From NCBI GenBank assembly GCA_046297835.1, contig JBKBHI010000002.1, positions 310,001 to 374,000 of the forward strand: a stretch of 64,000 nt of DNA, written 5' to 3'. Below, in pieces: positions 54,988 to 62,782 of the stretch. Numbering within the stretch: position 1 is the stretch's first letter; every line of letters begins with the position of its first letter. The DNA comes from CAMAVH01 sp046297835. GTDB lineage: Bacteria > Pseudomonadota > Alphaproteobacteria > SMXQ01. The notes under the pieces are model-generated. The model was given only the letters and a program-made list of their open reading frames with translations, was not told the origin of the DNA and ran no database searches. Made by a program: the position numbers and the translations under genes.

Positions 54988-55809
54988 ATGGATTTCACCG
55001 ACGCCCAGCTGCATCGCTACGCCCGGCACATCATCCTGCCGGAGCTCGGCGGCGTCGGCCAAGCCAAGCTGATGAAGTCGAGCGCGTTGGTGATCGGCGC
55101 GGGCGGGCTCGGCGCGCCGCTGCTGCTCTATCTCGCGGCGGCCGGCGTCGGGCGCATCGGCGTGATCGACGACGATCTGGTCGAGCTGTCGAATTTACAG
55201 CGCCAGGTGATCCACGACACCGACAAGATCGGCGTCGCTAAAGTCGAGAGCGCCAAGGCCGCGGTCGCGCGCGTCAATCCCGAGGTGAAGCTCGAAGCGC
55301 ACCGTATGCGGCTCACCGCCGACAACGCGCTCGATCTCATCTCGCGCTACGATCTGGTGGCCGACGGCAGCGACAATTTCCCGACGCGCTTCCTCGTCAA
55401 CGACGCCGCCTATTTCGCGAAAAAGACGTTGGTGTCGGCGGCGATCCTGCGCTTCGAGGGCCAACTCGCCACCTTCAAGGCCCATGACGGCAAGAGCCCG
55501 TGCTATCGCTGCATCTTCCATGAAGCGCCGCCCGCCGGCCTGATTCCGACCTGCTCGGAAGGCGGCATTCTCGGCGCGGTCGCTGGCGCGCTCGGCTCGC
55601 TGCAAGCGACGGAAATCCTCAAGGAGCTGGCCGGCATCGGCGACAGCCTCGCCGGCTCGCTGCTGATCTACGACGCGCTCGGCACCACCTTCCGCAAGGT
55701 GAAGGTGAAGCGCGATCCGGCCTGCCCGCTGTGCGGCGCGCATCCGACGATCCGCGATCTGTCGCCGCACAAGAACGCGGCCCCCGCCGAAGCCTGCGCC
55801 GCCCCCTGA
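54988..55809 (+). CDS. moeB: HesA/MoeB/ThiF-family E1-like adenylyltransferase
   Basis: Activates the C-terminus of a ThiS/MoaD-like sulfur carrier by adenylation. 273 residues: LHRYARHIILPELGGVGQ, nucleotide loop VIGAGGLGAPLLLYLAAAGVG, VELSNLQRQVIHD (Arg finger), zinc pairs CYRC and CPLC, and the conserved Cys in PTCSEGGILGAV. No rhodanese domain is fused. The partner carrier is not in the window, so MoeB versus ThiF cannot be settled. Confidence 0.88.
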   Translation: MDFTDAQLHRYARHIILPELGGVGQAKLMKSSALVIGAGGLGAPLLLYLAAAGVGRIGVIDDDLVELSNLQRQVIHDTDKIGVAKVESAKAAVARVNPEVKLEAHRMRLTADNALDLISRYDLVADGSDNFPTRFLVNDAAYFAKKTLVSAAILRFEGQLATFKAHDGKSPCYRCIFHEAPPAGLIPTCSEGGILGAVAGALGSLQATEILKELAGIGDSLAGSLLIYDALGTTFRKVKVKRDPACPLCGAHPTIRDLSPHKNAAPAEACAAP

Positions 55810-55810
55810 C

Positions 55811-56236
55811 ATGGCCGAGCCCGACAAGCTTTCGATCGTCGTCCATGCCGGAGATTACGGCCGCGTGCATTACGCGCTGGCCATGGCGAGCGCGGCGGCG
55901 GCGATGAACAAGCCGGTGACGCTGTTCTTCACCATGGGCGCGATCCGCGCGCTAGCCAAAGATGAAGGGTGGCGCGCGCTGCCGGCCGGCGATGTCGCGC
56001 CGGGCAAGACCGGCGGCGAGCAGGACGCCGCGATGGTCGCCAAGGGCCTCGCCGGCTTCGAGGAGCTGCTCGACGCCTGCGCCGCCTTCAAGGTGAAGCT
56101 GCTGGTCTGCGAGATGGGCCTGCGCGCCGTCGGCCTGACGCGCGGCGATCTGCGCGACGATCTCGCCTTTGAAGACGGCGGCATCGTCAGCTTCCTCGCC
56201 GACGCTTCGGCGACGGGCCAGACCCTGTTCGTTTGA
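55811..56236 (+). CDS. DsrE-family protein
   Basis: 141 residues starting 1 base after the moeB-like stop. DsrE/peroxiredoxin-like fold: LSIVVHAGDYGRVHYALAMASAAAAMNKPVTLFFTMGAI in family pattern, and a conserved Cys in LLVCEMGLRAVGL. Related proteins bind or pass on sulfur, and the position after an E1-like enzyme and cysK fits a sulfur-relay role, which is inferred. Confidence 0.83.
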   Translation: MAEPDKLSIVVHAGDYGRVHYALAMASAAAAMNKPVTLFFTMGAIRALAKDEGWRALPAGDVAPGKTGGEQDAAMVAKGLAGFEELLDACAAFKVKLLVCEMGLRAVGLTRGDLRDDLAFEDGGIVSFLADASATGQTLFV

Positions 56237-56249
56237 CGCCGCCGCTCCT

Positions 56250-56840
56250 ATGAATTTCAAGCTGCGCCCGTTCACGTTACGTCAGGCCGTGCCCGACGAC
56301 AGCGAAGCCGTCGCCGCGCTCCATGTCGCCTGCTGGCGCGAGACCTATCGCGGCCTGCTGCCCGACGCGCTGATCGACGGCATGAACGTCGCCGACCGCA
56401 CGGTGCAATGGCAGCGCGCGCTCGAGCGCCGCGCCGATGTGCAGGTGATTCTCGCCGAGGACGACAGCGGCGCGCTCGCCGGCTTCGCTTCGGGCGGTCC
56501 GGCGCGCGACGCCGCGCTCGGCGCGGCGCAGGAAATCTACGCCATCTATGTGCGCCGCGCGGCGCAGCGCCATGGCGTCGGCCGAATCCTGCTGCGCGCC
56601 GTCGCCGCCAACCTCGCGGCCCGCACCCTGGACCCGGCGCGCCTGAGCCTCGGCCTTTGGGTGCTGTCGGGCAACGCGCCGGCGCGCGCCTTCTACGAGC
56701 GCATGGGCGGCGCGCCCGCCGACGAGCGCGTCGAGCGCCGCGACGGCCACGATCTCGCGGAAACCGCCTATCGTTGGAGCGATCTTCGGGCGCTCATGGG
56801 CGCTTCTTCGCTTGACGGGCCGCCCCCGGGCTTCGCTTAA
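56250..56840 (+). CDS. GNAT-family N-acetyltransferase
   Basis: 196 residues. RPFTLRQAVPDDSEAVAALHVACWRETYRGLLPD begins the GNAT fold; the acetyl-CoA loop is RRAAQRHGVGRILLRAV (Q/RxxGxG); SLGLWVLSGNAPARAFYERMGG is the conserved beta5-alpha4 part. Substrate unknown. The TAA overlaps the ATG of the next gene. Confidence 0.88.
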   Translation: MNFKLRPFTLRQAVPDDSEAVAALHVACWRETYRGLLPDALIDGMNVADRTVQWQRALERRADVQVILAEDDSGALAGFASGGPARDAALGAAQEIYAIYVRRAAQRHGVGRILLRAVAANLAARTLDPARLSLGLWVLSGNAPARAFYERMGGAPADERVERRDGHDLAETAYRWSDLRALMGASSLDGPPPGFA

Positions 56841-57484
56841 TGCCGCCCATGATTCGCCGTCCGTCGCCCCTGCCGCTCGCCGTCATTCTGCTCGCCCTGA
56901 TCGGCGCGCCCGCTTTGTCGCAGGGCCTGCCCAACGAGCGGCCGCCGGCCAACCGCGGCGCGACGGCGCAAAGCGTCGATCCGGAATCGGGCGCGCGCGA
57001 CGGCGACGCGCCGAGCGAAGCGGACGAAGCCCCGCGCGGCGCCGGTATGCCGAGCGGCCAGTCGAACCTGCCGCTGCCGCGCTTCGCGAGCCTGCGGGCC
57101 GGCGAAGTGAACATGCGCACCGGCCCCGGCGTGCGCTATCCCATCGACTGGGTGTTCCAGCGCCGCGCCTTGCCGGTGGAAATCGTCGCCGAATTCGGCA
57201 CCTGGCGGAAAATCCGCGACGAACAGGGCGCCGAAGGCTGGGCCCACCGTTCGATGCTGTCGGGCAAGCGCACGGCGCTGACCATCGGCGCGCCGAACAG
57301 CGCGCAAATCCTGCGCCGCGCCGCCGAGAGCGAAGCCGCCGCCGTCGCCAAGCTCGAGCCCGGCGTGATGGTCAACATCATCGAGTGCGACGGGCCCTGG
57401 TGCCGCGTCGAGGCGCACAGCTTCCGCGGCTATCTGCCGCGCAAGGGCCTGTGGGGCGTGAAGCCCGACGAACGGATCAAGTGA
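56840..57484 (+). CDS. Exported SH3-domain protein
   Basis: 214 residues with a signal peptide (LPLAVILLALIGAPALSQ), a low-complexity Pro/Ala/Asp linker, then two bacterial SH3-like units: SLRAGEVNMRTGPGVRYPIDWVFQRRALPVEIV with WRKIRDEQGAEGWAHRSML, and a second ending GPWCRVEAHSFRGYLPRKGLWGV. This is a conserved alphaproteobacterial envelope family of unknown role. A start at 56849 is possible. Confidence 0.87.
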   Translation: MPPMIRRPSPLPLAVILLALIGAPALSQGLPNERPPANRGATAQSVDPESGARDGDAPSEADEAPRGAGMPSGQSNLPLPRFASLRAGEVNMRTGPGVRYPIDWVFQRRALPVEIVAEFGTWRKIRDEQGAEGWAHRSMLSGKRTALTIGAPNSAQILRRAAESEAAAVAKLEPGVMVNIIECDGPWCRVEAHSFRGYLPRKGLWGVKPDERIK

Positions 57485-57502
57485 CGCGGTTGTTGCTACC
57501 GC

Positions 57503-57590
57503 GTCATGGCCGGACTTGTTCCGGCCATCCACGACTTTCCTTTGATCTGCATCGCAAGGCGTGGATGCCCGCAACAAGTGCGGGCATGAC
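57503..57590. repeat. REP-like pair of palindromes in inverted orientation
   Basis: Two 23-base hairpins, ATGGCCGG...CCGGCCAT (57506-57528) and ATGCCCGC...GCGGGCAT (57565-57587), share the loop ACTTGTT/AACAAGT theme and outer flanks GTC...CCACG and CGTGG...GAC. The whole forms an intergenic REP-type element between two converging genes and could serve as a terminator for both. Confidence 0.75.
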
Positions 57591-57611
57591 GGCATTTTGC
57601 AGTCGACTGCA

Positions 57612-58199
57612 CTAATCCAGATCCGCCGCCAGCGACGCCCGCGTCGCTTCGGGGATCATCGCCATATGGGCGTAGTTGGCGTGGGCGACATTGAGGATCG
57701 CCTTGGTGCCGGGCGTCTTGAGCGCCGCCGCCTGCTTGTCGCTGAGCGGGAAATGCAGAAAATGCACGGAGGAGGTCTTGCCGCGCTCATCGGTGCGCTC
57801 CTGATCGCCTTCGATCACAGCTTTCACCTCCTCGCCGTCGATGCTGAGGCTGATGGCGTCCTCGACATGGCCGAGGCGATAGAGCTCGCGCTCGCGCCGC
57901 GTCGCGTCGGGAATCTCGATCATCATGGTGGCGACCAGCTCGCGGCCTTTCGGCACCAGCGGATTGTAGGCCGCCAGCTCGTCGGCGAGCTGCTCCTCGC
58001 CGCCGCGCTCGATATGCAGCATCTCATGGACCTGATGCAGCATCGTCTCGTAGCTCTCGAAGTAGAAGCACATGAACGGCCCGACCTCGACGCGCCGGTC
58101 GCGCTTGTAGGCGGAGATGCGCGTGCGCCGTTCCTTGCGCTCCTGGGCATAAACGCCCATGTCGAGAATGTCGGCCTTGGTGATTTCGCGTTTCGCCAT
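57612..58199 (-). CDS. DUF3501 family protein
   Basis: 195 residues starting MAKREITKADILDMGVYAQERKE. Family-type segments: VGPFMCFYFESYETMLHQVHEMLHIERGG, ELVATMMIEIPDATRRERELYRLGHVED and KAILNVAHANYAHMA. No catalytic motif is recognised. The ATG at 58199 has AGGAG 10 bases upstream; a TTG three codons earlier is less likely. It follows the Fe-S protein gene on the same strand, 55 bases away. Confidence 0.88.
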   Translation of the reverse strand: MAKREITKADILDMGVYAQERKERRTRISAYKRDRRVEVGPFMCFYFESYETMLHQVHEMLHIERGGEEQLADELAAYNPLVPKGRELVATMMIEIPDATRRERELYRLGHVEDAISLSIDGEEVKAVIEGDQERTDERGKTSSVHFLHFPLSDKQAAALKTPGTKAILNVAHANYAHMAMIPEATRASLAADLD

Positions 58200-58254
58200 G
58201 TTCTGCAAACTCCTGTCCTTGAGGTCAACGGTCCCCCTCGGATCGGCGATACCT

Positions 58255-59610
58255 TCAGTCCTTCTTGGCCGGCACGACGCCGTAGGCCTTGGCGAAAATC
58301 TCGATCGGATGGCTCGCCGCCTCGACCTTCACCTCGTCGCCGGCCAGCTTGTGCATGCCCTGCACGACATGCTTGCCGGCGAGCGGGCATTCGGACGCCA
58401 CATAAGCTTTCTTCTGCTCGACGGCGGCGCGCGCCACCGGCTTGCCGACCTTGAGCGCCACCGGGAAATTCTCCTCGCGCACGCCCCAGGAGCCGCCATG
58501 GCCCGAGCAGCGCTCGATCACGGCGACGTCGGCCTCGGGGATCAGGCGCAGCATCTCGGCCGCCTTGTTGCCCATGTTCTGCGCCCGCGAATGGCAGGCG
58601 AAATGCAGCGTGACCCCGCCATCGACGGGGCTGAGGCCCGGGGCGAGCCCTTCCTTCTTGGCGATGTCGACGACCAGTTCGCTGATGTCCCACACCGATT
58701 CGGACAGCAGCTTGACGTCCGGATCGTCCGGCAGGATCAGCGGCCATTCGAATTTGAGCATGAGCGCGCAGGACGGCGTCAGCGCCGCGACCTCGTAGCC
58801 TTTCTCGATCCACGGCTTGAAGGCGGCGGCGGTGCGCTTGGCGCCTTCGGCGACGCGCGCCAGGTCGCCATTTTCCAACTGGGGCATGCCGCAGCAGCCG
58901 GGGTAGACCACTTCCGTCTCGACGCCGTTCTTGGCCAGCACGGCGAGCGCGGCGTCGCCGATGGAAGGATTGTTGTAATTCACGAAGCAGGTGGCGTAGA
59001 CCGCGACCTTGCGCGCCGCGGCGGGGGCCGCGACGTCGCGCGCCGGCTTGTTCGTCTTGGCGCGCGCGGTGAAGGTCTTGCCGTGGAATTTCGGCAGCTC
59101 AACCTCTTTGTGCACGCCAGCGGCCGCTTGCAGCGCCGAACGCGTCAGGCCGTTATGGTTGTCCGACGCCCAATTGGCGAGCGGGGCGACGACGCCGGCA
59201 AGCTTGCCGTTGCGGTCGGTCTCGGTCAGCTGAGTGACGGCGAGCGGAATTTCGCCCTTCTTCTTCTCGACGGCGCGATAGCGCAGCATCAGGTGCGGGA
59301 AGTCGAGGTTGAACTCGTGCGGCGGCACGTAGGGGCACTTCGTCATGAAGCACATGTCGCACAGCGTGCAGGCGTCGACGACCGGCTTGAAGTCCTTGCT
59401 GTCGACGGTGTCGAGCTCGCCGCTCTCGCTGGCGTCCACCAGATCGAACAGGCGCGGGAAGCTGTCGCAGAGATTGAAGCAGCGGCGGCAGCCGTGGCAG
59501 ATGTCGAAGACGCGGCGCAGCTCGGCGTCGAGCTTGGCCTCGTCGTAGAAGTCGGGATTGTTCCAATCGAGCGCGTGCCGAGTGGGCGCTTCGAGACTGC
59601 CTTCCGCCAT
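58255..59610 (-). CDS. Heterodisulfide-reductase-like iron-sulfur protein (GlpC/HdrD type)
   Basis: 451 residues. Two N-terminal [4Fe-4S] sites: CHGCRRCFNLC at about residues 38-48 and CTLCDMCFMTKCP at about 81-93. Two CCG-type domains follow with YPGCCGMPQLENG and ERCSGHGGSWG, plus TPSCALMLKFEWP. This is the architecture of GlpC, GlcF and HdrD subunits, which pass electrons between quinones, flavins or disulfides. No flavoprotein partner is adjacent; rubrerythrin and DUF3501 flank it. Confidence 0.9.
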   Translation of the reverse strand: MAEGSLEAPTRHALDWNNPDFYDEAKLDAELRRVFDICHGCRRCFNLCDSFPRLFDLVDASESGELDTVDSKDFKPVVDACTLCDMCFMTKCPYVPPHEFNLDFPHLMLRYRAVEKKKGEIPLAVTQLTETDRNGKLAGVVAPLANWASDNHNGLTRSALQAAAGVHKEVELPKFHGKTFTARAKTNKPARDVAAPAAARKVAVYATCFVNYNNPSIGDAALAVLAKNGVETEVVYPGCCGMPQLENGDLARVAEGAKRTAAAFKPWIEKGYEVAALTPSCALMLKFEWPLILPDDPDVKLLSESVWDISELVVDIAKKEGLAPGLSPVDGGVTLHFACHSRAQNMGNKAAEMLRLIPEADVAVIERCSGHGGSWGVREENFPVALKVGKPVARAAVEQKKAYVASECPLAGKHVVQGMHKLAGDEVKVEAASHPIEIFAKAYGVVPAKKD

Positions 59611-59708
59611 CGACCTGATCCTTCTGTGCGTCAGCGTTCTTGTTCAGAGGAATCGCCCCGCGTCCCGCTCCGCGCGGGCCGGCGGCGGCAAAACAGCGCC
59701 GCGCGACG

Positions 59709-59736
59709 CCGCCGCTCGGGTCTATACGAGCGGCGG
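59709..59736. repeat. Inverted repeat between rubrerythrin and the Fe-S gene
   Basis: CCGCCGCTCG (59709-59718) and CGAGCGGCGG (59727-59736) form a 10-bp stem with an 8-base loop 26 bases after the rubrerythrin stop. Without a T-run it may lower read-through or stabilise the upstream mRNA. Confidence 0.5.
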
Positions 59737-59761
59737 GTCGGCGCGGTTCGCTGCGGTCGGC

Positions 59762-60178
59762 TTAGATGGAGTCGAGGGCCTTCTGGAAACGGCCGGCGTG
59801 CGACTTCTCGGCCTTCGCCAAGGTCTCGAACCAGTCGGCGATTTCCTCGAAGCCTTCCTCGCGGGCCGTCTTGGCCATGCCCGGATACATGTCGGTGTAT
59901 TCGTGCGTCTCGCCGGCGATGGCGGCGGCGAGGTTCAGCTTGGTGTCGCCGATCGGCTTGCCGGTCGCCGGGTCGCCGACGGCCTCGAGGAATTCGAGGT
60001 GGCCGTGGGCATGGCCGGTCTCGCCTTCCGCGGTCGAGCGGAACACGGCGGAGACGTCGTTGAAGCCTTCGACGTCGGCCTTCTGGGCGAAGTACAGGTA
60101 ACGACGGTTGGCCTGGGATTCGCCGGCGAAGGCTTCCTTCAGGCTCTGTTCGGTCTTGCTGCCTTTGAGACTGGCCAT
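59762..60178 (-). CDS. Rubrerythrin (ferritin-like di-iron protein without rubredoxin domain)
   Basis: 138 residues. Di-iron ligands lie in EAFAGESQANRRYLYFAQ, EGETGHAHGHLEFL, GETHEYTDMYPGMA and LAKAEKSHAGRF. The C-terminal rubredoxin domain is absent. Rubrerythrins reduce hydrogen peroxide. The ATG at 60178 follows AGGAGAGAGAG; a start at 60244 is rejected. It is led by a sigma-70 promoter with an Irr-type palindrome just upstream. Confidence 0.92.
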   Translation of the reverse strand: MASLKGSKTEQSLKEAFAGESQANRRYLYFAQKADVEGFNDVSAVFRSTAEGETGHAHGHLEFLEAVGDPATGKPIGDTKLNLAAAIAGETHEYTDMYPGMAKTAREEGFEEIADWFETLAKAEKSHAGRFQKALDSI

Positions 60179-60322
60179 GGCTCTCTCTCCTGATGTTGTG
60201 GCGCGCCCTGCGGATTCGCGCCGGTGAAGCAATCTTGAATTCATCGGTCGGGTCGCCCGGGATGACGGGGGCCGGCGATGACAGGGCGCGCAGATGGGTG
60301 GTTCCGACGGCGACCTGCCTTG

Positions 60323-60351
60323 GTTATGACGCAGGCGCGCGCCACCGTCAA
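60323..60351 (-). promoter_or_regulatory. Sigma-70 promoter of the rubrerythrin gene
   Basis: On the minus strand TTGACG (60351-60346), 17-base spacer, CATAAC (60328-60323). The long leader to the ATG at 60178 is about 140 bases. Confidence 0.65.
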
Positions 60352-60353
60352 CA

Positions 60354-60372
60354 GTTTAGAATATATCTAAAC
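60354..60372. promoter_or_regulatory. Irr-type iron control element (ICE-like palindrome)
   Basis: GTTTAGA-ATATA-TCTAAAC is a perfect 19-base palindrome close to the TTTAGAA-N-TTCTAAA type motif bound by Irr. It ends 2 bases upstream of the -35 of the rubrerythrin promoter and lies next to the irr gene itself. Confidence 0.75.
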
Positions 60373-60408
60373 TTACGGGCTATAGCTTGAGGAATAGGAA
60401 AAGTGAAT

Positions 60409-60433
60409 AGGCGCGGTGGCGATCACCGCGCCT
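60409..60433 (-). terminator. Terminator of irr
   Basis: A 10-bp stem AGGCGCGGTG / CACCGCGCCT with a five-base loop lies just after the irr stop; the minus strand continues ATTCACTTTTCC, a moderately T-rich tail. Confidence 0.6.
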
Positions 60434-60442
60434 GGGAAGCCG

Positions 60443-60862
60443 TTACTGCGGCTTGACCCGGATGACCACGTCGACGCGGCGCACCGCCGTGCCGGCCGGC
60501 GGCGTCGGCAGGCTGGCGATCGTCACCGCGGCGCCGTCGATGTCCTGCAGCTGGCTCGAATCTTCGAAGAAGAAATGGTGGTGGTCGCTGACGTTGGTGT
60601 CGAAGTAGGAGCGACCGGCATCGACGACGATCTCGCGCAGGATGCCCGCTTCGGTGAACTGGTGCAGCGTGTTGTAGACGGTGGCGAGGGACACGCGGAT
60701 GCCGGCGCCCTGCGCCTGGCCGTGCAGTTGCTCGGCGGTCATGTGGCAGTCGCCCGCTTCCGCAAGCAGCTTGGCGAGCGCCAAGCGCTGACGGGTCGGG
60801 CGCAGGCCCGCGTCCTTGAGGCGGTCGAGCACGCGGCTGAAAGGCCGTTCCATGCTGGTCAT
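60443..60862 (-). CDS. irr: Fur-family iron response regulator Irr
   Basis: 139 residues: winged helix GLRPTRQRLALAKLLAEAGDCHMTAEQL and VSLATVYNTLHQFTEAGIL, then the Irr-type heme/metal motif DHHHFFFEDSSQ (His94-96). Irr integrates heme and iron status in alphaproteobacteria. The ATG at 60862 is preferred; a second ATG three codons on is possible, and an open frame to 60919 is not supported. The HHH motif and the nearby ICE-like palindrome favour Irr over Fur or PerR. Confidence 0.88.
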   Translation of the reverse strand: MTSMERPFSRVLDRLKDAGLRPTRQRLALAKLLAEAGDCHMTAEQLHGQAQGAGIRVSLATVYNTLHQFTEAGILREIVVDAGRSYFDTNVSDHHHFFFEDSSQLQDIDGAAVTIASLPTPPAGTAVRRVDVVIRVKPQ

Positions 60863-61066
60863 GTCACATATCCCAAATTCAAAGTCGGCGGCGGTCACGC
60901 AACGGTCGCGCGCCGCCACAAACCCTATATAGGGCTGTGGACGGTCAAGTTAAAGCTAAAAGAAACAGTGCCCTTGAGTGCCTTCTGGAACCAATCAAAG
61001 GAAGGTTCCGAGGTTCCAAGGCCTTGAGTTGGCAGGACTTTCCGCCCTCGCCCCGGCGCCGGCGGC

Positions 61067-62521
61067 TCAATCGCCGGTCTGTAGCCGCTCGACGAGTTGG
61101 CGCACCGTCGGGATGAAGCCATTGGCGTAGAACGGGTCCGACTTGAAGCGATAGGCGTTGTGGCCGGCGAACATCAGCTGGCCGCGCGGCTCGCTGCCAT
61201 GGCTGATCGCCTGCAGCGTCTTCTGGATGCAGAAGGAGCGCGGGTCCGGCGTCCGGCCGGTCGTGCCTTCCTCGTTCTGCGCCCAGTTCGAGAAATTGCA
61301 GTGCGACAGGCAGCCCATGCATTCGATCTGGTCGGTGCGGATCTGGCGCGCGTCGGCGAGCGTCACGAACACCAGGGTCGAATCGGGGGTGCGCAGCGTC
61401 GTGTCGTAGCCTTGCGCGACCCAGGCGCGGGCGCGCTCGGCGTCGTGCGCGGTGAGATAAACCTCGCGGCCGCGCGCGCCGACGGCGAAGGCCGTGTCGT
61501 GCTCGCCGACCGGATCGTGGCTGTAGGCCACCTGGCGCTCGCTGCGGGCGCGCAGGTCGTTGAGGAAGTCGTTCTTCACCGCCGACGAATAGAAGCCGGT
61601 CGGGCTGAACTTGTTGAGATAGATGTCGCCTTCCTCGAGGGTCAGCAGCTTGCGCTTCCACTCGTCGGAGATCGGGCTTTCCTTGGTGAGCAGCGGGCGG
61701 GTGCCGAATTGGAAGGCGACCGGGCCGATCTCGGGATTGTCGAGCCAATGCTCCCATTCGCGCAGCGCCCAGACGCCGCCGGCCATGATGACCGGCGTGT
61801 CCGCGAGGCCCACTTCGCGCATCAGCGCGCGCAGCTCGGCGACGCGGGGATAGGGATCCTGCGGCTCCAGGGGGTTTTCGACGTTGGACAGGCCGTTGTG
61901 GCCGCCGGCGAGCCAAGGGTCTTCGTAGACCACGCCGCCCAACCAGTCGGAGAACTTGTGGTAGGCGCGCTTCCACAGCGCGCGGAACGCGCGCGCCGAG
62001 GAGACGATGGGGTAGTAGTGCACGCCGAAGCTGGAGCAGATTTCGGCCATCTTGTAGGGCATGCCGGCGCCGCAGGTGACGCCCTGGATCAGGCCCTTCG
62101 CGCCTTCGAGCACGCCTTTGAGGATGCGCTCCGAGCCGCCCATCTCCCACAGGATGTTCATATGGATCGGGCCGCGCCCGCCGGCCATCTCATGCGCGAT
62201 GCGCGCCTGGGTGATGCCGCCGGAGACGGCATAGGCGATCAGCTCCTCATGGCGCTCGCGGCGCGTGCGGCCCTTGTAGACGACCGGGATGACATTGCCG
62301 TTGGCGTCGTAGGAATCGGCGTTGACGCCGGAGAAGGTCCCGACGCCGCCGGCGCTGGCCCAGGCGCCCGAGGATTCGCCATTGGAGACGGCGATGCCCT
62401 TGCCGCCCTCGACGAGGGGCAGAGCTTCGCGTCCCGAGATAAGCAACGTGTTGAGCGTCTTCACGCCGGTCCTGATCCTGCGATTGTCGGAATATTCCGG
62501 GGGCGCGACGCGCCTGCCCAT
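61067..62521 (-). CDS. Nitronate monooxygenase / 2-nitropropane dioxygenase-family flavoprotein
   Basis: 484-residue FMN TIM-barrel protein. Seen: GIAVSNGESSGAWASAGGVGTFSG at the start of the fold, GVTCGAGMPYKMAEICSSFGVHYYPIVSS, VIMAGGVWALREWEHWLDNPEIGPVAFQFGTRPLLT (phosphate-binding region), and an unusual Cys stretch IECMGCLSHCNFSNW near the C-terminus. It is longer than typical nitronate monooxygenases. Substrate unknown. The ATG at 62521 starts MGRRVAPPEYSD; a start at 62587 is less likely. Confidence 0.82.
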   Translation of the reverse strand: MGRRVAPPEYSDNRRIRTGVKTLNTLLISGREALPLVEGGKGIAVSNGESSGAWASAGGVGTFSGVNADSYDANGNVIPVVYKGRTRRERHEELIAYAVSGGITQARIAHEMAGGRGPIHMNILWEMGGSERILKGVLEGAKGLIQGVTCGAGMPYKMAEICSSFGVHYYPIVSSARAFRALWKRAYHKFSDWLGGVVYEDPWLAGGHNGLSNVENPLEPQDPYPRVAELRALMREVGLADTPVIMAGGVWALREWEHWLDNPEIGPVAFQFGTRPLLTKESPISDEWKRKLLTLEEGDIYLNKFSPTGFYSSAVKNDFLNDLRARSERQVAYSHDPVGEHDTAFAVGARGREVYLTAHDAERARAWVAQGYDTTLRTPDSTLVFVTLADARQIRTDQIECMGCLSHCNFSNWAQNEEGTTGRTPDPRSFCIQKTLQAISHGSEPRGQLMFAGHNAYRFKSDPFYANGFIPTVRQLVERLQTGD

Positions 62522-62694
62522 TCCCCATGCCGCCCCGAGAGGGACATCCCCGCTCAGGTATATATGGACGCCCGGCGCGAACGCCAAGCCGCCGAGAAAT
62601 ACCTTAATAAATTAATGGGACAAAGGCTTTTCTCATCCCGCAGCGCGGCTTTTCGCCTGGATTTCCAAGCCCGTAGGCCGGAAATGCAGGCATG

Positions 62695-62722
62695 AAAAAG
62701 GGGAGGTCGCCCTCCCCTTTTC
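62695..62722. terminator. Bidirectional terminator hairpin after pnp
   Basis: AAAAGGGGAGG / CCTCCCCTTTT with a TCGC loop has a T-run on both strands. It lies 60 bases after the pnp stop on the minus strand and upstream of the flavoprotein gene. Confidence 0.85.
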
Positions 62723-62782
62723 AAGCCGTTCAAAAGAACGCGATAAATCGCGCGGGTTACTCGGCCCGCTGCAGCGCGCGAC

